64,000 bases of DNA from Budorcas taxicolor (Eukaryota; Chordata; Mammalia; Artiodactyla; Bovidae): assembly GCF_023091745.1 (NCBI RefSeq), contig NC_068926.1, positions 49,128,001 through 49,192,000 on the forward strand, in the 5' to 3' direction. This document shows, piece after piece, positions 10,621-20,999 of this stretch. Position numbers and translations under genes: made by a program. Under the pieces are notes generated by a model. That model searched no databases and was not told where the DNA came from. It worked only from the letters and a program-made list of their open reading frames with translations. The stretch's first letter is position 1. Each line of letters opens with the position of its first letter.

Positions 10621-11401
10621 CAAAGGTCAGTGGTGCACTTGGTCAGCCCATTTTTAAATCAGCTTCTACCAAGTCATTGTTTAGTCTTGATTCTTTACCC
10701 CTATCAACTCCTTCAAATATTCTGAGCATGGACTCTCTTTGTTTTATGCCACAGTCCCCAAGACAACTGAGTAATCCCTGTATACTGAGTTTCCATTTAG
10801 AACAGAAATAGCATATCCTAAGGGCTCAGCGAATATCAAGGATTGATATTATTAATAGTAAATTCTTCATTATTTCACTAGACAAAAATTTATTAGACAT
10901 TACCCTCCTACAAGACCCTATAGGTGAGAGGACGATAGAAAATGCAGTTTATTCAAAAAGAACAATTGATTCAGACCAAGGTTGACTCCCCCCAGGTTTC
11001 ACCTCCCACAGGGATATAGAGGGATGGTTGAGGAAAGGGTAAGGTAATTTCTTCTTGAAGTCTTCTGAGCAGCGCTTAGCCTGAGCATCAGGACTTTCCC
11101 TTTCATACTTTCAATTGTGAAGTTCAATGACTTTTAATCGATTCTTATGTTTTTCTCAGCTGATAATTGAAATGAGGCTGGTGCACCTTGGGGAAAACAC
11201 ACACCCACGCTACAGGATGCTGCCACCAGGTGGCGATGCCTGCCTTCATCAGGGTGCTTAAACCTCCAGCCCTTCTCCAGATTCCTCCTGTTACGATTAG
11301 GCGTATCAATAATATTAGGACTATTTTATTAATAATATTGGAACTAGAAGGGAAGTTTTTGCTGCAGTTTTCCATGTTACTGGTGTTCTTAAACAGATAA
11401 T
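10621..11401. other. Single-copy sequence with a CTCF-like motif
   Basis: No gene is seen. ORFs of about 70-76 codons on both strands at 11145-11400 have no recognisable features. The motif at 11223 is listed separately. Confidence 0.45.
11223..11236 (+). promoter_or_regulatory. Candidate CTCF binding site
   Basis: ccaccaggtggcga matches the CTCF core CCASYAGRKGGCRS at 13 of 14 positions, and the upstream tgctg is also typical. It sits in non-repetitive sequence. Occupancy is an inference. Confidence 0.5.
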
Positions 11402-11545
11402 CCTATTTAATCTTCATGACAACTTTGTGTCTTGTTAGCTGCATTTTGCAAGCAAGGGGAGAGAAGTTCAGAAAGGTTAATTGATTTGCTTGAGGCCACA
11501 GAAATCGAATAGTGGAGTTAACACCACTGTTTAGAGTTTTCAGAT
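11402..11545 (-). repeat. MIR SINE relic
   Basis: atttaatcttcatgacaact, then gagaagttcagaaaggttaattgattt, then ggccacagaaatcgaatagtgg follow the order of reverse-complement MIR. Confidence 0.75.
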
Positions 11546-11599
11546 TGTCTCTAACTTCCAACATTTTAATTATTAATCAATTAATTATCCTTTATATAA

Positions 11600-11818
11600 T
11601 TGGTGGCGCTTGGTGGTTTAGTTGCTAAGTCGTGTCCGACCCTTGCGACCCCATGAACTGGGAACCTACCAGGCTCCTCTGTCCATGGGGATTCTCCAGG
11701 CAAGAATGCTGGAGTGGGTTGCCATTTCCTTCTCCAGGGGATCTTCCTGACCCAGGAATCGAACCTGGGTCTCCTGAATTGCAGGCAGATTCTTTACCGA
11801 CTGAGCTACAAGGGAACC
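11600..11818 (-). repeat. Bov-tA SINE with TSD
   Basis: A full-length Bov-tA runs tail (taagtcgtgtccgacc) to head (cgactgagctacaaggga). An exact 11-bp duplication, cctttatataa, lies at 11589-11599 and 11819-11829. Confidence 0.96.
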
Positions 11819-11927
11819 CCTTTATATAAGTAGTGGACCTGAATTGCCCTGAAGTTATATGTTTCAAATTATGGAGACAAATCTGTGCAGGGAAAGAAAG
11901 GAAAAAAAGGCTTGTAGAGATTAGGAC

Positions 11928-12331
11928 CTTTTATAGGTTGGATTGTGTGCCCCCAAAAGGCCTCATCACCTCTTGATGGGACCTTATTTGGAAACAAGGG
12001 AAAGGCAGAAGATCAAGTTAAAATGAGGTCATGAGGGCAGGCCTCGTCCAATATGACTGGTGTCCTTATGAAAAGGGAAATTTGGATGTAAAGACAAACA
12101 GCCACACAGGAGGAAGGCCACATGAAGACTGGGTTTGTGCTGCTGCACGTGAAAAATCTACCAGAAGCTAGGAGGGAAGCCTGAGACACACGCTTCCCCA
12201 GTGCCTTCAGAGGGAGCACAGCCCTGTGGACACCTTGAGTTTGGACTTGTAGCCTCCAGAACAGTAAGAGAATAAATTCCTGTTGTTCTAAGTCACCTTT
12301 GTTACATCGGCTCCGGAAGGCAAATACAGTA
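11928..12331 (+). mobile_element. MLT1/MaLR LTR
   Basis: The LTR reads in order: ggttggattgtgtgcccccaa, gaccttatttggaaacaagg, tgactggtgtccttatga, gccacatgaaga, ccagaagctaggag, and ccagaacagtaagagaataaattcctgttgtt near the polyadenylation signal. This is the standard MLT1 arrangement. It lies about 1.2 kb from an MLT1 LTR in the opposite orientation at 13504. Confidence 0.88.
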
Positions 12332-12380
12332 CCTTTGTCCTTAATTTTTGTTTTGTTTTCTGTTATGGCCTCACTGACAC

Positions 12381-12596
12381 AGGCAGGCTAAGTCGCTTCG
12401 ATCATGTCTGACTCTTTGCGACGCCATGGACTGTAGCCCGTGAGGCTCCTCTGTCCATGGGGTTTGCCAGGCAAGAATACTGGAGTGGATTGCCATGCCC
12501 TCCTCCAGAGAATCTTTCCCACCCGGGGATGGAACCCTCATCTCTTATGTCTCCTGCATTGGCAAGCGGGGTCTTTACCACTGGCACCACCTGGGG
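12381..12596 (-). repeat. Bov-tA SINE
   Basis: Tail-to-head copy with gactctttgcgacgcc, caggcaagaatactggag and the head ggtctttaccactggcaccacc. No clear flanking duplication was found. Confidence 0.92.
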
Positions 12597-12597
12597 A

Positions 12598-12913
12598 TGA
12601 AAGATTTTATTTCCACTGTGTCTGTACCTCCGGGTTCCGGTGGTCTCTGCACCTGTACACACCTGCTCCATCCACACCTTGGGCCATCATGTCAGTATGG
12701 TCCCCACAGATCCAGGGAACATGGTTGCTTCTGCTTCCACAGGCAGAGCAGGCACCACGCCTCCCAGGAAGCTGTACATGTAAATAGCTCTGAGCTTACG
12801 CGGGCTGAAGAACTGTCAGAGGCAAAGCATAGGGAACCCTGGCTTTCTAAAGCCCTGTTCCAATCTCCTGTCTCTCTTCTGCACAGATGAGGTGAGAGAG
12901 AGAACAAAGAGGG
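12598..12913. other. Single-copy sequence, no gene seen
   Basis: Moderately GC-rich. Overlapping ORFs of 91-131 codons on both strands run in from the adjacent SINE, which argues against coding. A pyrimidine-rich ctctcttctgcacag near 12883 resembles a splice acceptor but has no exon to go with it. Confidence 0.4.
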
Positions 12914-12923
12914 GTTAAGATGG

Positions 12924-13121
12924 CGTGTGTGCTCCATGATTCTTTGCAACCTCATGGACTGTAACACACCTGGCTCCTCTGTCCATGGGATTTTTCAGGC
13001 AAGAATACTGGAGTGGGTTGCCATTTCCTCCTGCAGGGGACCTTCTTCACCCGGGGATCGACCTGCATCTTCTGACTCTCCTGAATTTGCAGGTGGATGC
13101 TTTGTCACCTGGGAGGCCGTA
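12924..13121 (-). repeat. Bov-tA SINE with TSD
   Basis: A diverged tail-to-head Bov-tA. The exact 10-bp duplication gttaagatgg flanks it at 12914-12923 and 13122-13131. Confidence 0.93.
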
Positions 13122-13354
13122 GTTAAGATGGACTTGTGCTTAAAATACACATGCTCCTCCATGATCTGTTTGCCACACAGGAGGGAGGTGATTTCCCTGT
13201 CTTCTTAGAGAAGAAAGGACTTTTCTCCTCCCAATCAGTGTCCAAGTGCTTAACTATTGTACATCCCCTGACACTTATATATGATGTACCCACTTCAGAC
13301 ATTCTAGCAGGGCCTCTGTCTCTCCAGAAGCTTCTATAATCTGATCACATTAAC

Positions 13355-13501
13355 TTTTTAAAAAATATTTATTTTTATTTATTTGGCTCTTCCAAGTCTT
13401 TAGTTGCGGCATGTGGGATCTAGTTCCCTGGCCAGGGGTTGAACCTGGGTCCCCTGTATTGGTAGCATGGAGTCTTAGCCACTGGCCCATCAGGGAAGTC
13501 C
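13355..13501 (-). repeat. CHR-type SINE, short
   Basis: tatttatttggctcttccaag, gttgcggcatgtgggatctagttccctgg and ccactggcccatcagggaagtcc mark a short reverse-oriented CHR copy. Confidence 0.88.
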
Positions 13502-13503
13502 TG

Positions 13504-14061
13504 CATTAGCTTCTTAGGCTGCAGCCACAGATGACCACAAACTGGGGTCTTAAAACAGCATGAATTTTTTTCCTCACTATTCTAGAGGCTTGATGTTTGC
13601 AGTTAAGACATTGGCAGGCCACGCTCCCTGTGCAGGATCCAGAAAAGAACCTTCCCTGCCTCTGCCAGCCTCTGGGGCTCCTGGCGTTCCTTGGCTTGTG
13701 GCTGCCTCCTTGCAGCCAATCTCTGCCTCCATCATCACATGGCCATCCCTCTGGGTTTTCTCTTTGTATAAAATGGGTACACTGGTACTGGATCTAGGAC
13801 CCACCCTAGCCCACTATCCCTGGAGAAGGAGGCGGCAACCCACTCCAGTATTCCTGCTTGAAACATCCCATGGACAGCAGAGCCTGGCAGACTACAGCCC
13901 CTGGGGTCACACAGAGCTGGACAGGACTGAGTGACTAAGCAGCAGCAGCCCACTATATTCACGCTTACTGATCACATCCGCAAAGACTCTATTTCAAATA
14001 AGATCACACTGTGGCATTACTGGAGACATGAGATTTGGGTGGCCACTCTTCAGTTCGGTGC
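13504..14061 (-). mobile_element. MLT1/MaLR LTR split by a Bov-tA
   Basis: On the minus strand the LTR blocks appear in order: the ataagatcacactg region near 14000, caaagactctatttcaaataag, taggacccaccctag, catcacatggccat, ccttggcttgtgg, and cacaaactggggtcttaaaacagc at the 3' end. The Bov-tA at 13818-13946 interrupts it, so the LTR is older than that SINE. Confidence 0.82.
13818..13946 (+). repeat. 5'-truncated Bov-tA SINE with TSD
   Basis: It begins at ccctggagaagg, lacking the whole tRNA-like head, and ends gtgactaagcagc. The exact 10-bp duplication agcccactat at 13808-13817 and 13947-13956 shows that this is a genuine truncated insertion into the MLT1 LTR. Confidence 0.95.
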
Positions 14062-15064
14062 ACTGATTACGAAAGGCAGCGTCAAAGAGTTAGTCCCAGA
14101 AAAAGGCTACTGTGGAATTTCCAGCACGACATCCTCGAAAGAAAAAGTAGGAGAGAAGCTTTTACGAAATACCTTTAAAGTAATTTAATTTAAAGTCATT
14201 TAAATTTCCTGGCTATTATCTATGTATTTATCTAAACTCCTCTTGAGTCTATTTCTAATTTTAGTGGCATCGATTAAAGACAATGAGATCCATATAATTA
14301 CTATACCCGGGAGAAAGCTGTTCCTTGCTTTTATCTTGGCTACCCATGAAAGACACTAAAATATTTCCTTAATAGATTATCCCCAGAATTTTCCTCTCTA
14401 CCTTCCTCCCCCTCCTCTTCCCTCCCCTCCTCCCATCTTTCCTTCCTTCTTTCCTTCCTTCCTTTATGCTTGTCTTCTTTGCTTTATTTAAACAACCAAA
14501 AAAAAAAAAAAGTAACTCTTTTACAGCCAGAGGGAATTTCTTTCTTCACAGATTTTTCATTCCTATTCTATGTTCCCTTTGAGTTGTACAAACAAATAAA
14601 TTATTTCAAGTTGATATTTTGTCTATTAAGAAGGAAAGCATGGAACATATTTTTCTACTTGTCAAAAGTATCATTTTAAATGTCTAGGCAGCTAGAGAAT
14701 AAATATCACTTGGTATGAATAACTAATCACCTCTTAAAAGGAAACCTCATCTAATTTGCTGAATCAGTTCTGAATCCTTAAACACTGAGTGCCCTTATAT
14801 GTAAAAAATGCATTTTCTTTTTTGGTAAATGTAAAATAGCTTTTTTTTTTTTTTTTTTTTTTTTACCCCCTTAGTATCTTCTTTGACCTAATCACACAAT
14901 TTGTTTAAGGGCTAGCTGTTTCTGGGAGCTTTCATCCAAGGACACAACTTTTTCTCCCATGCTCTCTATCAAGTTAATGATGCTACTCTTTTGAGGCCCA
15001 TTAAGGAGACTATTTTGATGTACATGTTTCATCCAAGATCCCAGTTGCCCCTCTTTGTAATAGA
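14062..15064. other. Single-copy sequence with low-complexity tracts
   Basis: No gene is seen. A CT-rich tract of ttcc repeats spans about 14392-14466, an A run lies near 14500, and a 24-base T run lies at 14841-14864. The T run may be the remnant of a reverse-oriented retroposon tail, but no body could be identified. Confidence 0.5.
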
Positions 15065-15420
15065 TAAAGATTTATTGGATGAGTATTCTATGCCATGTAC
15101 TCTATCAGATGGAGGCTCAGAGGTGAATTGATCCAATGTAGTCCTTACCCCCTAGGGCCCCACATTCTGGTGAGAAAAATAGATGTACAGAGGCATGCTG
15201 ATAGCACAGCGTAATGTGAATCGGATAACATGTGCCCAGGGTGCTATGGAAACATCAAGGAGGGCCAACTGTCTGCTAGGTACAGGCTGGAGGTGGGGAC
15301 TGAATTGAGGCTCCAGACATGGATTTAAGTGAAGGGAGTGACTAGGGCTGGGATGAGTGGAAATACCAGGGAGTAGGGAAAAGAATGGGCAGCAAAGAGT
15401 ATCTTTATGAAGGAGAAACA
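15065..15420 (+). repeat. L2-type LINE relic
   Basis: The start (ttattggatgagtattctatgccatgtactctatcag) resembles the 'ttattgagcacctactatgtgccaggcactgt' block of L2-class repeats. The following tccttaccccctagggccccacattctggtgag also fits. It is heavily diverged, and the right end is uncertain. Confidence 0.45.
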
Positions 15421-15544
15421 ATTTTACATGGAAAGGGACTACCTGAGATCAAATCCAGGTCAGTTTCCATGTTTGAGATTGTCCCTGAGTTATGCCAAAT
15501 GAAACTGAAGGGTGACCTGTCACTTGCCTGTACTTCCTGTCATC

Positions 15545-15743
15545 TAATGAGTGAAGTGAAGTCGCTCAGTCGTGTCTGACTCTTTGTGACCCCATGGACT
15601 GTAGCCTACCAGGCTTCTCCATCCATGGGGTTTTCCAGGCAAGAATACTGGAGTGGGTTGCCATTTCCTTCTCCAGGGGATCTTCCCAACCCAGGGATTG
15701 AACCCAGGTCTCCCGCATTGCAAGGAGACGCTTTACCCTCTGA
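15545..15743 (-). repeat. Bov-tA SINE
   Basis: A well-preserved copy with gtgaagtcgctcagtcgtgtctgac at the tail side and caaggagacgctttaccctctgag at the head. Confidence 0.95.
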
Positions 15744-15831
15744 GAATGAAACTGACACATATTAGCATAGCAACTGAAATCTTAAGATCCTGGTTGGCCC
15801 TGGTGATTTGCTTATAACCAATAGTCTTAAG

Positions 15832-16038
15832 GGGCTCCCAAGGTGGCGCAGTGGTAAAGAATCTACCTGTTGATGCAGGAGATTCAGCTTGGATCCCTGG
15901 GTTGAGAACTCCTGGAGAAGGAAATGGCAACCCACTGCAGTATTCTTGCCTGGAAAATTTCATGAACAGAGGAACCTGGCAGGCTATAGTCCTTGGGGTC
16001 ACAAAGAGTCAGACATGAGTGAGCACACATGAAGCTTT
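15832..16038 (+). repeat. Bov-tA SINE with TSD
   Basis: Plus-strand copy starting gggctcccaaggtggcgcagtgg. The exact 12-bp duplication aatagtcttaag lies at 15820-15831 and 16039-16050; a CHR SINE follows directly. Confidence 0.96.
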
Positions 16039-16050
16039 AATAGTCTTAAG

Positions 16051-16229
16051 ACCTTATTTTATTTATTTGGCTGCACTGGGTCTTCGCTGTGGCACACGGG
16101 ATCTTTGATCATCATTGCAGCATGGGAACTCTCAGTTGTGGCATGTGGGATCAAGTTCCCTGACAGGGATTGAACCTGGGCCCCCAGGCACTGGGAGCAT
16201 GACGTCTTAGCCACTGGACCACCAGAGGA
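16051..16229 (-). repeat. CHR-type SINE next to a reused target site
   Basis: ttatttatttggctgcactgg to ccactggaccaccagaggag is a reverse CHR copy. Its flanks gtcttaagacc (16043-16053) and gtctcaagact (16230-16240) overlap the duplication of the preceding Bov-tA. Confidence 0.9.
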
Positions 16230-16240
16230 GTCTCAAGACT

Positions 16241-16679
16241 CTATTATTACTTTAGACTTCAACTGATTCTAAAACGTCAGCTCAGTGGAGTGAATTCACT
16301 TTATCACTATTTCTAAACTCAACATTAAGAATGTATTTCATTAATAGAAGAAATGTAATACATGCGTACAAGCACCCACTACTTATTAAAACAAGTAAAA
16401 CATTATACTTCATCTCCCTTTAATGCCAACTTTTTTTTTTATGGAATAGCACTGTTAACTCACTGTCTTTAAAAAACTTTGCATTTCAATAAACCGCAAT
16501 TGTGGCAGTTACCATTATTATTTTGTTACTGCTCAATGATATCACCACTGCATCAGTGGAAGGTGTGGAGACTGTTAAAAAGATCCACAAATATTTGGGC
16601 ACTCCACTCATCAAGAGGTTATGCCCACACTGAAGAAGGATAAGTAAAGTTTTAAAAGGAGGACAGTAGAGATTGTCAT
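16241..16679. other. Single-copy sequence before the L1 complex
   Basis: Nothing recognisable. It is AT-rich with a short T run near 16432. Confidence 0.5.
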
Positions 16680-16692
16680 AAGAGCATCACAG
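16680..16692. repeat. Left target-site duplication of the outer L1
   Basis: aagagcatcacag is present here and again at 24399-24411, 7.7 kb away, where it follows the A-rich L1 tail. This pair brackets the whole L1 complex as one insertion locus. Confidence 0.9.
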
Positions 16693-17400
16693 ACTTCACA
16701 CCTCCCTGCCACACCACCGCATCAGGCAGCCCTCCACGCAGGCACAGGGTGTACTCCTTCACATCCCGCCTCGCCCCCCTGCCTCCACACAATGGCACTG
16801 AGCTCAGTTCTCCTGCCACAGCTGCTGCACCATCCTCTTCACACAGCTCCTACCACATCTGGTATGTAGGATAGAGGGACAAAGAGACACTGAGGCTCAG
16901 AAAGGTTGGTTGCCTACCTCTTCTTTCCATCACATAATTCTGCCTCTAGAAAAGCAGGATGAAGAGTAGCCACACAAAAGATCTAGAGATTAAGCCCTAA
17001 GCCTTTGGAGTGGGAGCACTGACTCCAAGACCCTAGACTACCAAAGAACTAGTGCTAGGGAGTATCAAATAGTGAGAATTCATGCAAAGGAAACCACTTG
17101 AATACAAGACCCAGCATCACCCAACCACCATAGCACCCTGTGCAGGACAACTCATCTAAACAACAAACAGAGCAAAAATACAAACCAAATCATCAGCAGA
17201 CAGGATTACCACCTCACTCAGCCTTTCGTGTCAACGGAAAAACAAACAAACAAGCAAATAAACAAAAACTCAGCACAAATCTCAAGCTTATACAAACCAC
17301 TGGACCAACCTTAGGAGGGCAGAAACCAAAAGGAAGAAAGAATTTAACCTTGAAGCCTGGGAACAGGAGAGCCCAAACATGATAAGTTAAAAAAATAATA

Positions 17401-18036
17401 ATGAAAAGGCAGAGAACTACTACACAAATGAAGGAACAAACTAGAAACACAGAAGTCCAAATAAATGAAGAGGAAATAGGCAAACTACCTGAAAAAGAAT
17501 TCAGAATAATGATAGTAAAGATGATCAAAAGCCTTGAAAACAAAATGGAGAAAAAGCAAGAATCAATTAACAAAGACCTAGAAGGATTAAAGAATAAACA
17601 TACAGAGACAAACAATGCAGTTACTGAAATTAAAAATACTCTAGAAGGAATCAATAGCAGAATATCTGAGGCAGAAGAATGAATCAGTGAGCTGGAAGAT
17701 AAGTTGGTGGAAATAACTTCTGAAGAGCAGAATGAAGTAAAAAGAATGAAAAGAACTGAAGATAGTCTCAAAGACCTATAGGACAATATCAAATGCACCA
17801 CCATTCGAATTATAGGGGTCCCAGAAGAAGGAGAGAAAAAGGGAAGGGAATGAGAAAATTTTTGAAGAGATTATAGTTGAAAACTTTCCCAACATAGAAA
17901 AGGAAATAGTCAATCAATTTCAAGAGGCACAAGGAGTCCCATACAGGATAAACTCAAGGAGAAACACACCAAGACACATACTTAATCAAACTAACAAAGA
18001 CTGAAACACAAAGAAAGAATATTAAAAGCAGCAAGG
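17401..18036 (+). pseudogene. L1 ORF1 (RNA-binding protein) relic
   Basis: ORF1p is the L1 nucleic-acid chaperone that coats L1 RNA in cytoplasmic particles. The first 93 codons (17401-17682) are open and highly charged, rich in E, K, N and I, with a coiled-coil look (SLENKMEKKQESINKDLEGL). A TGA at 17680-17682, where related elements have an arginine codon, ends the frame, and further stops and frameshifts follow (for example KDL*DNIKC near 17778). The continuation carries IRIIGVPEEG and KIFEEIIVENFPNI, which are typical ORF1 RRM-region segments. The C-terminal part is displaced to 20688-20961 by the inner L1. No functional protein is expected. Confidence 0.9.
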
Positions 18037-18038
18037 GA
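18024..18038. repeat. Left target-site duplication of the inner L1
   Basis: aaaagcagcaaggga recurs exactly at 20688-20702, directly after the inner L1 tail. It is 15 bp of the outer L1's own ORF1, duplicated on insertion. Confidence 0.93.
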
Positions 18039-20687
18039 AACTCATTCTATGAGGCCACCATCACCCTAATACCAAAACCTGACAAAGATGCCACAAAAAA
18101 AGAAAAGTACCGGCCAATATCACTGATGAACATAGATGCAAAAATCCTTAACAAAATTCTGACAATCAGAATTCAGCAACACATTAAAAAGATCATACAC
18201 CATGACCAAGTGGGCTTTATCCCAGGGATGCAAGGATTCTTCAATATCCACAAATCAATCAATGTAATTCACCACATTAACAAATTGAAAAATAAAAGCC
18301 ATGTGATTATCTCAATAGATGCAGAGAAGGCCTTTGACAAAATTCAACATCCTTTTATGATAAAAACTCTCCAGAAAGCAGGAATAGAAGGAACATACCT
18401 CAACATAATAAAAGCAATATATGACAAACCCACAGCAAACATTATCTTCAATGGTGAAAAATTGAAAGCATTTCCCCTAAAGTCAGGAACAAGACAAGGG
18501 TGCCCACTTTCACCGCTACTATTCAACATAGTTCTGGAAGTTTTGGCCACAGCAATCAGAGCAGAAAAAGAAATGAAAGGAATCCAAGTTGGAAAAGAAG
18601 AAGTAAAACTCTCACTGTTTGCAGATTACATGATCCTCTACATGGAAAACCCTAAAGACTCCACCAGAAAATTACTAGAGCTAATCAATGAATATAATAA
18701 AGTTGCAGGATATAAAATCAACACACAGAAATCCCTTGCATTCCTATACACTAATAATGAGAAAGTAGAAAAAGAAATTAAGGAAACAATTCCATTCACC
18801 ATTGCAAAAAAAAGAATAAGATACTTAGGAATATGTCTACCTAAAGAAACTAAAGACCTATATATAGAAAACTATAAAACACTGATGAAAGAAATCAAAG
18901 AGAACACTAATAGATGGAGAAATATACCATGTTCATGGATCGGAAGAATCAATATAGTGAAAATGAGTATACTACCCAAAGCAATCTACAGATTCAATGC
19001 AATCCCTATCAAGCTACCAGTGGTATTTTTCACAGAACTAGAACAAATAATTTCAAGATTTGTATGGAAATACAAAAAACCTCGAATAGCCAAAGCAATC
19101 TTGAGAAAGAAGAATGGAACTGTAGGAATCAACTTGCCTGACTTCAGGCTCTACTACAAAGCCACCGTCATCAAGACAGTATGGTACTGGCACAAAGACA
19201 GAAATATAGATCAATGGAACAAAATAGAAAGCCCAGAGATAAATCCACACACCTATGAACACCTATCTTTGACAAAGGAGGCAAGAATATACAACGGAGT
19301 AAAGACAATCTCTTTAGCAAGTGGTGCTGGGAAAACTGGTCAACCACTTGTGAAAGAATGAAACTAGATCACTTTCTAACACCACATGCAAAAATAAACT
19401 CAAAATGGATTAAAGATCTAAACATAAGACCAGAAACTATAAAACTCCTAGAGAAGAACATAGGCAAAACACTCTCCAACATAAACCACAGCAGGATCCC
19501 CTATGATCCACCTCCCAGAATACTGGAAATAAAAGCAAAAATAAACAAATGGGATCTAATTAAAATTAAAAGCTTCTGCATGACAAAGGAAACTATAAGC
19601 AAGGTGAAAATACAGCCTTCTGAATGGGAGAAAATAATAGCAAATGAAGCAACTGACAAACAACTAATCTCAAAAATATATAAGCAACATATGCAGCTCA
19701 ATTCCAGAAAAATAAATGACCCAATCAAAAAATGGGCCAAAGAACTAAATAGACATTTCTCCAAAGAAGACATACGGATGGCTAACAAACACATGAAAAG
19801 ATGCTCAGCATCACTCATTATCAGAGAAATGCACATCAAAACCACAAGGAGGTACCATTTCACACCAGTCAGAATGGCTGCAATCCAAAAGTCTGCAAGC
19901 AATAAATGCTGGAGAGGGTGTGGAGAAAACGGAACCCTCTTACACTGTTGGTGGGAATGCAAACTAGTACAGCCACTATGGAGAACAGTGTGGAGATTCC
20001 TTAAAAAATTGCAAATAGAACTGCCATATGACCCAGCAATCCCACTGCTGGGCATACACACCGAGGAAACCAGAATGGAAAGAGACACATGTACCCCAAT
20101 GTTCATCGCAGCACTGTTTATAATAGCCAGGACATGGAAACAACCTAGATGTCCATCAGCAGATGAATGGATAAGAAAGCTGTGGTACATATACACAATG
20201 AAGTATTACTCAGCCATTAAAAAGAATACATTTGAATCAGTTCTAATGAGATGGATGAAACTGGAGCCAATTATACAGAGTGAAGTAAGACAGAAAGAAA
20301 AACACCAATACAGTATACTAACACATATATATGGAATTTAGAAAGATGGTAATGATAACCCTGTATGTGAGACAGCAAAAGAGACACAGATGTATAGAAC
20401 AGACTTTTGGACTCTGTGGGAGAGGGAGAGGGTGGGATGATTTGGGAGAATGGCACTGAAACATGTATACTATCATGTAAGAAACGAATCGCCAGTCTAT
20501 GTTCAATGCAGGATACAGGATGCTTGGGGCTGGTGCACGGGGATGATCCAGAGAGATGATATGGGGTGGGAGGTGGGAGTGGGGTTCAGGATTGGGAACT
20601 CATGTACACCCGTGGCAGATTCATGTCAATGTATGGCAAAACCAATACAGTAAAGTAAAATAAAGTAAAAATGAAAAAAATGAAAAA
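18039..20687 (+). mobile_element. Inner 5'-truncated L1 inserted in the outer L1
   Basis: It begins abruptly within ORF2, just before the RT domain (ctcattctatgaggccaccatc), and continues through the ORF2 C-terminus and a 3'UTR containing gggagagggagagggtggg to an A-rich tail with taaaataaagtaaaaa near 20660. Exact 15-bp TSDs at both ends prove that it landed inside ORF1 of the older L1. It is about 2.65 kb, a typical 5'-truncated product of target-primed reverse transcription. Confidence 0.95.
18051..20338 (+). pseudogene. L1 ORF2 relic (RT and C-terminal domain), inner copy
   Basis: ORF2p is the endonuclease/reverse transcriptase that copies L1 RNA into the genome; only RT and the C-terminal domain remain. 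The largest open segment, 18126-19361 (411 codons), has motif A ISIDAEKAFDKIQH with D65, motif B GTRQGCPLSP at residues 121-130 and motif C as FADY at 165-168. The family has FADD, so the second catalytic aspartate is replaced (tac at 18627-18629). A one-base loss near 19264 shifts the frame into 19358-20341 (327 codons), which carries the cysteine-rich CWRGCGENGTLLHCWWEC motif. The EN domain is absent. It is not functional. Confidence 0.93.
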
Positions 20688-20690
20688 AAA

Positions 20691-20961
20691 AGCAGCAAGG
20701 GAGAAGCAAACAAGTAACATACAAGAGAAACCCCATACTCCTAACAGCTGATCTTTCAGCAGAAACTCTGCAGGCCAGAAGAGAATGGCAGGATATATTC
20801 AAAGTACTGAAAGGGAAAAATCTACAACCAAGATTACTGTACCTGACAAGGATCTCATTCAAAATTGATGGAGAAATAAAAAGCTTCTCAGACAAGTAAA
20901 AGTTAAGAGAATTCAGTACCATCAAATCAGCTTTACAACAAATGTTAAAGGGATTCATGTA
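20691..20961 (+). pseudogene. L1 ORF1 C-terminal segment, outer copy
   Basis: ctaacagctgatctttcagcagaaactctgcaggcc, aaagtactgaaagggaaaaatctacaaccaagatt and caaatcagctttacaacaaatg are the characteristic end of placental L1 ORF1. Stops in frame (for example acaagtaaaag) show decay. Confidence 0.85.
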
Positions 20962-20999
20962 GTCAAGAAATACAAGAGAAGAAAAAAAAATCTACAAAA

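Larger units (their letters stand above)
16693..18038 (+). mobile_element. Outer L1, 5' segment (5'UTR and most of ORF1)
   Basis: This is the left part of an artiodactyl L1. The 5' region (16693-17400) contains a GC-rich portion near 16740-16800 and then A-rich leader sequence. The ORF1 relic follows from 17401. At 18038 the element is interrupted by another L1 and resumes at 20688. The matching TSD at 24399 indicates that the preserved 5' end is close to the original insertion end. Confidence 0.92.

Noticed and set aside
12495..12890. A 131-codon plus-strand ORF
   Set aside because: Its first third is antisense Bov-tA sequence, and the rest overlaps ORFs in other frames.
17140..17382. An 80-codon ORF in the L1 5'UTR as an extra L1 gene
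   Set aside because: It is A-rich leader sequence upstream of ORF1 with no conserved motif that I can recognise.
17214..17804. A 196-codon minus-strand ORF resembling a membrane protein
   Set aside because: It is the antisense of the purine-rich L1 5'UTR and ORF1, which naturally gives Leu/Ile/Phe/Ser-rich translations.
19501..20196. A 231-codon minus-strand ORF
   Set aside because: It is the antisense of the inner L1 ORF2 C-terminus.
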